37,113 nucleotides of DNA from the IMG/VR virus record IMGVR_UViG_3300034523_000183, positions 1 through 37,113 of that record. The stretch is one strand, 5' to 3'. The stretch comes from a virus. The translations under genes were made by a program, and so were the position numbers. Shown here piece after piece: positions 31,266 to 37,113 of the stretch (positions are counted from its first letter, which is position 1; each line of letters starts with the position of its first letter). The notes under the pieces are model-generated. The model made no database searches. It worked only from the letters and a program-made list of their open reading frames with translations, and was not told where the DNA came from.

Positions 31266-31497
31266 GCAACTCCGCCGAGAGTGGCCCACCATCTGCCCGA
31301 CCCTGACTGAAGTGAGAGAACGCTACTTCCCTCACATTGGCTCGGACCGGTATTTCAAAACGTTGATCAACAAGGGGCGTATCGACCTCCAGCTGAGCAA
31401 GATTGAACCCTCTGGGAAGGCTCAGACCGTGGTTTACCTGCATAACCTTGCGGCGTACCTCGACCGCCAAGCAGCACTCAGCACCCAAACCGCTTGA
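31253..31497 (+). CDS. PrtN-family (pyocin activator-like) protein, divergent copy
   Basis: This 81-aa protein aligns with the PrtN-like gene at 32313: ERYFPHIGSDRYFKTLINKGRIDLQLSKIE matches DYFTHLTPLVFQRKVLAGEIKLPITRLE position by position (each shown in part), and both end in a YLDxQ motif. The fold resembles excisionase/MerR-type winged helices. ATG 31253 is chosen because it gives MSTLKQLRREWP and a compact domain; an upstream start at 31234 would overlap farther. It may regulate or act as an excision factor. Confidence 0.65.
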
Positions 31498-31528
31498 ACT
31501 AGGCCACCCCGGCCACCAGGGGAAACAA

Positions 31529-31570
31529 GCCCGCCACCGGCTCTCACCTACCCCGGCGGCGGGCATTTTT
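31529..31570 (+). terminator. Intrinsic terminator after the first PrtN-like gene
   Basis: GCCCGCCACCGG (31529-31540) pairs with CCGGCGGCGGGC (31553-31564) with one mismatch and a 12-nt loop, followed by ATTTTT. It divides the accessory operon into two parts. Read-through, or a second promoter, would be needed for 31583 onward. Confidence 0.8.
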
Positions 31571-31582
31571 GGAGCACAGCAC

Positions 31583-32101
31583 ATGCAACCGTACCAGTAC
31601 GCACTCGCCGCCGGCATCGCCTGGATGGTCACTCTCATCATTCTCCCTTTCCTAATCGCAAAAGCCCGCCGTCTCGCCTATGCCCGCGGATTCGAAGACG
31701 GCAAAGTGTTCTACGATCAGGCCCTCAACCTTCAACTCAAGGAAGCGAAGCAAGCCCAGGCAGATCTGCGTGTGGAGCTAGAGCGCAATAAGCAAAGCTG
31801 CGAGCTGCAACTGGCCGCCCGCCAAGCGAGCATCGCCGCCCTCAAGGCCAGCACCACCGAGCTGCAGGCGCGGATCAAGTCCTACACCGGCATGGCAGTG
31901 ACCGGGACAGATTACGAGAAATTGATCAGCACCGCCGAAACGCTACGGTTAGCCGCTCGGACTATGGCGCTCTTCAAGGCGCAACCGCACTCTGCCCTTG
32001 CAAACACTCAAGCCGGCGAAGTCGAGGAACTGGCTAAGCGCGTTCACGCCCACATCCGCGCCACACCCACAGCAGCCACCATCACAGAGGCCAAGGTATG
32101 A
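31583..32101 (+). CDS. Membrane-anchored coiled-coil protein, unknown function
   Basis: This 172-aa protein has one N-terminal membrane segment (residues ~6-27, ALAAGIAWMVTLIILPFLIA), then a long Gln/Lys/Ala/Glu coiled coil (about 45-105) and a helical C-terminus. No lipobox or catalytic motif is visible. GGAGC lies ten bases upstream of ATG 31583, just past the terminator. The stop overlaps the next start (ATGA). It resembles Rz-type topology superficially but lies in an early region, so a lysis role is unlikely. Confidence 0.65.
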   Translation: MQPYQYALAAGIAWMVTLIILPFLIAKARRLAYARGFEDGKVFYDQALNLQLKEAKQAQADLRVELERNKQSCELQLAARQASIAALKASTTELQARIKSYTGMAVTGTDYEKLISTAETLRLAARTMALFKAQPHSALANTQAGEVEELAKRVHAHIRATPTAATITEAKV

Positions 32102-32316
32102 GCTCCCTTCTCCTAAACGGATCACATAACGACTCCGAGCAAGACGCAGCCGCTTGGGTCGGCCAGGCCGGGCTGTACCGCACTCGACTGGAAGCCTTGC
32201 AGAACGGCGAGCAGCAGATTGAACCAGTTTCCACCGACAGGCTGATCGAGCTCGCACGCAGCCATATGCGCGAGGGCCACAGCTATGCCCAGCCGCGAAA
32301 GGAGAAACATTCATGA
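32098..32316 (+). CDS. Small unknown protein between accessory genes
   Basis: This 72-aa hydrophilic protein (MSSLLLNGSHNDSEQDAAAW..., ending PRKEKHS) has no recognised domain. It overlaps both neighbours by four bases, so translation is coupled through the operon. The middle (TDRLIELARSHMREGH) is likely helical. I assign no function. Confidence 0.6.
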   Translation: MSSLLLNGSHNDSEQDAAAWVGQAGLYRTRLEALQNGEQQIEPVSTDRLIELARSHMREGHSYAQPRKEKHS

Positions 32317-32588
32317 ACACAGCTTTTGTGTTGATGGCGCAGTACAACGGCCAGGCAATCATCTCGCTCGAACAGGTGTGCGCCGACTACTTCACGCACC
32401 TAACCCCGCTAGTATTCCAACGCAAGGTGCTGGCAGGGGAGATCAAGCTGCCTATAACCCGACTTGAATCTAGCCAGAAAAGCGCCCGAGGCATCCATAT
32501 TGCCGATCTAGCTCTTTACTTGGATCAGCAACGGGAAGCTGCGCGCAAAGAGTGCGCGCAGTTGAACAAGACGCTTCGGGCAGGCTAG
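32313..32588 (+). CDS. PrtN-like pyocin activator family regulator
   Basis: This 91-aa protein begins MNTAFVLMAQYNGQAIISLEQVCADYF (in part) and includes RKVLAGEIKLPITR and ESSQKSARGIHIADLALYLDQQ (in part), the characteristic pattern of the pyocin activator PrtN family. PrtN turns on pyocin genes after RecA-dependent loss of PrtR. In prophages this family often lies near the integrase and may act as an excisionase or activator; which applies here is not shown. GGAG lies eight bases upstream of its ATG. Confidence 0.85.
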   Translation: MNTAFVLMAQYNGQAIISLEQVCADYFTHLTPLVFQRKVLAGEIKLPITRLESSQKSARGIHIADLALYLDQQREAARKECAQLNKTLRAG

Positions 32589-32936
32589 CTGGGAGATTGC
32601 ACCTCATTTAGTCCGTTTCACCCGCCCTGACTGTCTGTTTGCACGAGCCTACCATCCAGTTGCATTTAACTCGACCACCCACTATCGATGGCCGGCGATC
32701 GTCGGCTATCGACACATAGCCGCCCTTCACGGAGCACAGCTATCGGCCAAAAGCGGACCTGTTCCCCCTCTACAGAGAGACCGTAGTTTGCAGGCCGTGG
32801 TCAATGTGGGCGCTAAAGGAGCACCATAGATCTTTACTATTTATCGCCATGCAGCGATGATGGCACTTGGCCAAAAGCCATGAATGCAGTTCAAATAAAA
32901 GCTTATATCAACTGATTCACAAATATGAGGGGGCTT
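32589..32936. other. Non-coding gap before the defence cargo
   Basis: No gene is visible in these 348 bases. The left part is GC-rich with a near-palindrome GCCGGCGATCGTCGGC (32691-32706) and repeated CTATCG words, including TATCGGCCAAAAGCGG near 32740, a phrase I recall as common in Pseudomonas intergenic DNA. The right part turns AT-rich. The ariA promoter probably lies here, but I see no clear hexamer pair. The composition switch near 32820 likely marks the edge of the acquired DNA. Confidence 0.5.
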
Positions 32937-34286
32937 ATGAAAATAACTCGAGTAGTGGTTAAAGGACTGTTCGGCGTTTTTGATCACGACATTCCGCTTA
33001 AGAAAGAAAGCGGCATAACTATAATAATTGGCGAAAACGGCTTAGGGAAAACAGTAATACTAGAGTCTATAAATGCCTTCTTCGGCGGAAATTTCAATTT
33101 CTTCACAACCCTTAAATTTGATAAATTTATATTCCACTTCGATACAAGTGAGTGCTGGCACTTAATCAAACAATCCGCGAGTGACGGCATAGCTCTTTCC
33201 ATCGCAAAGGATAACTCCGAAAAACCTTTGCCAAAGCTAAGGTATGACCGAATTTTTCATAAAATCGCAGATTCTCGAGATCCTCGAGATCCTCGAGAGG
33301 TTCGAAGACGCGCAAGGGAGAGAGAACGGAGATATGAGTATGAGCACATACTATTTGACACCTCGCGGGAGGAAGTCACCAGGTATATGATCGAGCGTGA
33401 CATGATGGAACGTGACATGGAACGCCTAATATACGCACGCCATTATGAAAGGGAAAAAATAAGTCCACCCAGGTGGTTTGTAGATGGAGTAGCCAACACC
33501 AACGTCAGCTTAATTGAAACGCAACGAATTATTTCACCAAAAGAGTCTGGGGGCGAGTCATATGTAAGCACTGTAAAACATTGCTCAGGCGAACTAAAAG
33601 AACTGATATCAAAAACCATTAAAGAATCCTCAGACATATCATCCGGCCTAGACAGCACTTACCCAAGCAGATTAATATCAAAACTGCGCGAAAAGACCGA
33701 ATACACATATGATGAGCTCAATAAAGCTCTATCTGCCTTAGATGAAAAACGGAAAAATCTCTCCTTGGCAGGACTAGTTGTGGACGCTCAAGACTCGGTA
33801 TTACCGAAGATCGAGGAAAACCAAGATAACTTGATCACACTGCTAAAGCTTTATATTGATGATAGTTACGACAAGCTTAAACCGTATGACGGCCTCTCTC
33901 AAAAAATCACTTTACTCAGAAGCATAATTAACAAGAGATTCAAGCACAAACAATTAGAGATCAGCAAGGATGAGGGCTTTGTATTTCGCTCCACCGTTAT
34001 CAAGGAGCATGATGGATTCGCAAAAATTCTCCCCTCAAAACTGTCTTCAGGTGAACAGCACGAACTAGTTCTATTCTATAAATTAATCTTCAAATCCAGT
34101 GTAGACGATCTTATTTTAATTGATGAGCCAGAGCTATCACTACACATCTCTTGGCAAAACAAATTCATCGCCGACCTCAAAGAGGTTGCTGCTTTGAATG
34201 CATTCTCAGCAGTAATTGCCACACACTCTCCAGACATAATCTCTGAGAACTGGGACCTCAAGATCGAGCTGATTGGAGTTGAATAA
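32937..34286 (+). CDS. ariA: AriA-like ABC/OLD-type ATPase of a PARIS defence system
   Basis: This 449-aa protein starts MKITRVVVKGLFGVFDHDIPL; AGGGGG lies just upstream of ATG 32937, so the ATG at 32925 is rejected. Walker A is GENGLGKT (32-39), the ABC-like signature KLSSGEQ lies at 368-374, Walker B is LILIDEP with Asp396/Glu397, and a C-terminal switch His430 sits in ATHSP. The middle is helical, with a very charged Arg/Glu/Asp insertion at about 113-160. In PARIS, AriA forms a scaffold that holds AriB and releases it when a phage anti-restriction protein such as Ocr is sensed. It directly abuts a DUF4435 gene. OLD-like ATPases in other systems are the alternative. Confidence 0.82.
   Translation: MKITRVVVKGLFGVFDHDIPLKKESGITIIIGENGLGKTVILESINAFFGGNFNFFTTLKFDKFIFHFDTSECWHLIKQSASDGIALSIAKDNSEKPLPKLRYDRIFHKIADSRDPRDPREVRRRARERERRYEYEHILFDTSREEVTRYMIERDMMERDMERLIYARHYEREKISPPRWFVDGVANTNVSLIETQRIISPKESGGESYVSTVKHCSGELKELISKTIKESSDISSGLDSTYPSRLISKLREKTEYTYDELNKALSALDEKRKNLSLAGLVVDAQDSVLPKIEENQDNLITLLKLYIDDSYDKLKPYDGLSQKITLLRSIINKRFKHKQLEISKDEGFVFRSTVIKEHDGFAKILPSKLSSGEQHELVLFYKLIFKSSVDDLILIDEPELSLHISWQNKFIADLKEVAALNAFSAVIATHSPDIISENWDLKIELIGVE
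33274..33298 (+). repeat. 9-nt tandem repeat inside ariA
   Basis: TCGAGATCC-type units are repeated almost perfectly (CGAGATCCT twice, then a partial copy), encoding Arg-Asp-Pro repeats (RDPRDPRE). Because the unit is in frame, copy-number changes would lengthen or shorten the charged insertion without breaking the gene. Confidence 0.75.
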
Positions 34287-35183
34287 ATGGAGCAATATAT
34301 CACTGCAGACAGAATCGCAAACTCGATAATGCAAGAAGAAAAATTTGAAGGAGGTGCATATCTTTTGGTAGAAGGAGCAAAAGACATAAAGGTATATGGC
34401 CGCCTAGTAAACAAAAATACCGTAAGAGTTAGGCAGACACATGGAAAATACAGACAAAGAGAGGTCTACAAAATCCTCACGGAGCGTGGATTCAAATCTA
34501 AACTTTGCGTTAGAGATGCCGACTTTCTACGGGTTCCCGGGAACGAAAAATATATCCCAGAATACGCGGAAAATATATTTGCGACCGACGGACACGATTC
34601 GGAAATAATGATGATTAGTAGTGAAGCATTAAACAGCCTCTTACTGATCACATCAACCGAAGAAAAAATTAAGTCTTTTGAAAACAAGCATGGCCGTGAT
34701 ATTAGATCGCTTGTACTTGAGCTCGCAAAACCAATAGGATATTTGCGATATGCAAACAAAAAATATAAGCTTGGATTATCTTTTAAACCCGAGCGACCTG
34801 AAGGCAAGGGGATAAAGTTCAAAAAATTCATTTGCGAAAAGAACTTCAAAATGTTCAGCATTGACGCGATGATAAACACTGTTTATGAGTATTCGAAAAA
34901 TCGCGGCCAAGAGGTCAGCTCGCGAGAATCCATCCTGAAAAAATTTCAGGAAGTTTTTGACCTTGACATACCTCCACTGGAACTGGTTAATGGGCATGAT
35001 GCTTCAGAGTTGCTATCGATGGTAATCTCCAAAGGATTGCAGAGTGACAATAAATTAGCTCAAGATCAGGCATCTGTGGAAGGCGCACTTACCTTAGCGT
35101 ATGAGCTCAGATACTTCCATAACTCCAACCTATTCATGGCGCTTCAAAAATGGTCAGCGTCAAATGGAATAAACGTTGTGTGA
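34287..35183 (+). CDS. ariB: AriB-like DUF4435/TOPRIM effector of a PARIS system
   Basis: This 298-aa protein has a TOPRIM-like N-terminus: LLVEGAKD with Glu29, followed by CVRDADF with Asp77 and Asp79, the acidic cluster needed for nuclease action. The TDGHDSEIMM segment and helical C-terminal half fit DUF4435. In PARIS, AriB freed from AriA cleaves tRNA and halts growth of infected cells; tRNA-Lys is a reported target, and I cannot infer the target here. Its ATG follows the ariA TAA with no gap, with GGAG about eight bases upstream. It has the same low GC as ariA, so the pair moved together. Confidence 0.82.
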   Translation: MEQYITADRIANSIMQEEKFEGGAYLLVEGAKDIKVYGRLVNKNTVRVRQTHGKYRQREVYKILTERGFKSKLCVRDADFLRVPGNEKYIPEYAENIFATDGHDSEIMMISSEALNSLLLITSTEEKIKSFENKHGRDIRSLVLELAKPIGYLRYANKKYKLGLSFKPERPEGKGIKFKKFICEKNFKMFSIDAMINTVYEYSKNRGQEVSSRESILKKFQEVFDLDIPPLELVNGHDASELLSMVISKGLQSDNKLAQDQASVEGALTLAYELRYFHNSNLFMALQKWSASNGINVV

Positions 35184-35686
35184 GAAATTAGTCTTTTGCC
35201 GTACGACTTAGGTATACACGCCCTCAAATAGCTTGCCACCCAGGATATTTCTGCGTGGCAAGCACGACGCGTATTGTATTTTCTAATTTGACACCAGATT
35301 ATTAGATGATCTCAATGCCTGCTTTTGGGTGGTATCTCCTATTCGTCAGCGCTAGGGTTAGCAGCTATCGAGCTTGGAGGACTACTATTGGCCGATCTCT
35401 GCCCGTCATGTGAGCTTTCGCAACGGTGCTGGCGCTTAGGTTGTTTAGTACAACGCCAGTCTCAGCAAGTGCAATGTCTCAGACCATAGGTCTCGAGGTA
35501 CTGATTGTGTTTAAATCCCCCCCAATTCTTACACATCTGAATTTCCTCACTAATCTCAAGCACACCCTCCATGAAAGGAAAATTTTGATCGAAAGCTGCA
35601 AGTCGCGGGCAATGGCTTACGACTCACAACGGCATTTCGCAAACGACACGCTAAGACGAATACAACGTTGTGCTCGACTATGCGCA
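35184..35686. other. Non-coding region between ariB and int, with hairpins
   Basis: I see no convincing gene in these 503 bases. A plus-strand frame starting at 35426 runs into the integrase on the opposite strand and has no family resemblance. A perfect 9-bp inverted repeat, GCTTGCCAC (35231-35239) / GTGGCAAGC (35255-35263), lies 47 bp past ariB and may terminate it. Another stem involves CTGGCG (35429) and ACAACGCCAG (35450-35459). The region could also hold remnants or an antisense RNA, but nothing is decisive. Confidence 0.5.
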
Positions 35687-36820
35687 CTACCCAGGCAACA
35701 ACTCAACCCGAGCGCCGAGCTTAACCGGCGCTTGGATAATGTAATCCAACCACTTCCACCCTATATACCGATCTCCTCGTCCGCGCAAATGGGTATAACG
35801 CCGCAGCGAGTTCCAGTCACGATGACCGGAGACACTTGAAACCCTCGGGATATCCCAGTCCATCTCAAACAACCGGCTTACCCCCTCGTGACGCAGGTCA
35901 TGGAAGTGCAGGCCCTCAATACCCGTCATCTTGCACGCCTTTGACCAGGCCGTACCTATCGAATCTGTGTTGTACGGGAAAATCTCAGCACACTCTCGCG
36001 GCATACTCTGCACAATGCTCCATGCCTCATCCGGCAAGTAACACCAGACATCATTGCCAATCTTCTGCCCAGGGTTCTTCATGTCCCGCACCTTCACGGC
36101 CTGCCGGTGGTCATCCAGATCCTCCCAAAGAATGCGGGTGATTTCATCCATCCGCCGCGTTGAATAAATCGCGAACGCCACCACCTTCGGCATATGTATC
36201 ACGCTGGGCCGCCGATCCAGCATCTTGAAGAAGTGCTCCAGCACTTTATCGAGCTCATCCAACGTCGGCCGCCGATCCCGTTCACGGCTTCTCATGTTGT
36301 AGCCGAACTTCTTCAGCACAAGACGCGCATCAGGCATTGCTTGTGGATCGATCTCGTAGCCCCAGGCCGCCCTTGCCAACGACAACACCGATCCTAGGTG
36401 TGCCAGGTTATTACCAACCGTCTGCGGCTTGATCCCCCCCCCTTCTGGACTCATGCGCCACAGTGCATAGTCCACCAGCACCTGCTGGGTGATGTCAGAG
36501 TCCACCTTCTCGCCCAGATAGCTATTCTTGATGGCGTTCAATGTGCGCCGCTTCGTCTCGCCCAGTGGCCGGGCTTTCTCGGCCTCCACCAGATAGCGTT
36601 CGATCATCTGCTTGACCGTGTGCCCCACGCGACTGGCGCGCTCAATCGCACCAGGTTCTGCCAGCTCCGTCTCCCGTCGCTTGGCCCAGGCCACGGCGGC
36701 CTGTTTACGGGCGAACGTCTGGCTCTCTTGGTAGACTGTCACCTTGTCGCGGTTGATGCGGATCTGAGCTGTGTAGCTGAGGGTGCCGTCTGCCTTCTTA
36801 CGGGGTCTGATCGTTGCCAT
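35687..36820 (-). CDS. int: Tyrosine integrase, dusA-targeting
   Basis: This 377-aa protein has the tyrosine recombinase catalytic set: Arg223 in TRRMDEI, His307-x-x-Arg310 in HDLR, His333 in SGHRDW and Tyr342 in RRYTHL. An N-terminal arm-binding region (MATIRPRKKADGTLSYTAQI) is present. I use ATG 36820; the frame extends upstream to 36931 but would cross the attachment region and enter dusA. It is 101 bp from the dusA start, matching the dusA-specific integrase family. It performs integration and, with an excision factor, prophage release. Confidence 0.93.
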   Translation of the reverse strand: MATIRPRKKADGTLSYTAQIRINRDKVTVYQESQTFARKQAAVAWAKRRETELAEPGAIERASRVGHTVKQMIERYLVEAEKARPLGETKRRTLNAIKNSYLGEKVDSDITQQVLVDYALWRMSPEGGGIKPQTVGNNLAHLGSVLSLARAAWGYEIDPQAMPDARLVLKKFGYNMRSRERDRRPTLDELDKVLEHFFKMLDRRPSVIHMPKVVAFAIYSTRRMDEITRILWEDLDDHRQAVKVRDMKNPGQKIGNDVWCYLPDEAWSIVQSMPRECAEIFPYNTDSIGTAWSKACKMTGIEGLHFHDLRHEGVSRLFEMDWDIPRVSSVSGHRDWNSLRRYTHLRGRGDRYIGWKWLDYIIQAPVKLGARVELLPG

Positions 36821-36824
36821 GAGA

Positions 36825-36905
36825 ATTGGTACACGTCCTGAATCGGTTGGTACATTGTACCAAGCGCTTGGTAAAAACGCCCCAAAACCCCCGAAAATCG
36901 GTACA
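36825..36905. promoter_or_regulatory. Repeated TTGGTACA sites between int and dusA
   Basis: ATTGGTACA (36825-36833), GTTGGTACA (36846-36854), its inverse TGTACCAAG (36856-36864), CTTGGTAAA (36867-36875) and ATCGGTACA (36897-36905) give five related words in 81 bp. The pair at 36847-36863 is a perfect palindrome around ATT. They may be arm sites for Int or excisionase, or an int operator; the region also supplies the upstream sequence for dusA. Confidence 0.6.
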
Positions 36906-36921
36906 GAACACGTTGAACGAA

Positions 36922-37113
36922 ATGACTGCAAAATCAGGCTCTAAGCCAGAAACAATGCGCCCTGAGCCCTCTCGCCGCTTCAGCGTTGCACCGATGATGG
37001 ACTGGACAGACCGCCACTGCCGCTTCTTCCTGCGCCTGCTCTCAAGGCAGGCCCTGCTCTACACCGAAATGGTCACCACCGGCGCCCTGCTGCACAACGA
37101 CGCCCAGCGTTTC
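36922..37113 (+). CDS. dusA: tRNA-dihydrouridine synthase A, 5' part (runs off right edge)
   Basis: 64 codons are visible. [12 protein letters not shown] is followed by [23 protein letters not shown], the FMN-binding start of DusA, then [14 protein letters not shown]. DusA reduces U20/U20a in tRNA. ATG 36955 (before RPEPSRRF) is an alternative start. It is the integration target of the prophage: the reading frame is kept, so the integration event recreated a functional 5' end, with the promoter now prophage-derived or absent. The rest of the gene lies outside the window. Confidence 0.95.
   Translation, partial: MTAKSGSKPETMRPEPSRRFSVAPMMDWTDRHCRFFLRLLSRQALLYTEMVTTGALLHNDAQRF

Noticed and set aside
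35426-35839. Plus-strand frame of 137 codons between ariB and int
   Set aside because: It overlaps the integrase C-terminus on the opposite strand, has no SD and no recognisable composition or motif; it is most likely a chance frame.
36821-36931. N-terminal extension of the integrase
   Set aside because: It crosses the repeat-rich attachment region and enters dusA; MATIRPRKK is a normal integrase start.

Overview
The window is almost entirely one temperate prophage in a Pseudomonas chromosome, probably of the P. putida / P. fluorescens group. The host assignment rests on high GC, the Pseudomonas-like N-terminus of DusA at the right edge, Pseudomonas-type SOS boxes and a PrtN-family regulator. 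The phage is a mosaic: lambda-like terminase and head genes joined to a P2-like contractile tail. A tyrosine integrase on the minus strand ends just before the 5' end of dusA (36922 to the edge), so this is the integrase-proximal junction of a dusA-integrated prophage. The opposite junction is not in the window.

Layout, left to right. (1) 1-2800 is an SOS-linked end: the start of an integrase-like gene running off the left edge, a umuC cut after about 39 codons, an intact umuD, a SRAP/YedK-type gene interrupted by one in-frame stop, a small unknown gene and a Dam-type methylase. Two canonical LexA boxes (790-805 and 2682-2697) serve these genes. (2) 2817-24436, all on the minus strand and therefore transcribed right to left, is the late block: holin, packaging region, terminase, gpW, portal, ClpP-like protease, decoration protein, capsid, head-tail joining, baseplate, fibre, sheath, tube, tape measure, then endolysin and Rz/Rz1. 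Four start codons in this block are preceded by the same cassette, a GC-rich hairpin followed by a T-rich tract and CTGGAG. (3) 24487-24849 is a lone plus-strand membrane-protein gene with its own hairpin terminator. (4) 24979-29321 is the early-right block: a Q-like candidate, an unknown gene, an iteron-type replication origin (25849-26074), a PrimPol-helicase, a small zinc-finger protein and a CII-family regulator. (5) 29537-30490 is the Cro/CI switch. (6) 30522-32588 is a rightward accessory operon with two PrtN-family genes. (7) 32937-35183 is an AT-rich two-gene cargo, an ABC/OLD-type ATPase plus a DUF4435/TOPRIM protein, which I read as a PARIS (AriA-AriB) anti-phage defence system. (8) 35687-36820 is the integrase, followed by a repeat-rich attachment region and dusA.

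How it works together: CI (a self-cleaving LexA-like repressor) and LexA boxes tie induction and the left-end genes to DNA damage. The CII/Cro/CI region sets lysogeny, the PrimPol-helicase acts with the iteron origin, and a Q-like protein probably opens the late block. The most striking items are the PARIS cargo, the iteron origin, the repeated hairpin/SD cassettes, and umuC disrupted next to an integrase start, which resembles the rulB hotspot for integron-like elements.
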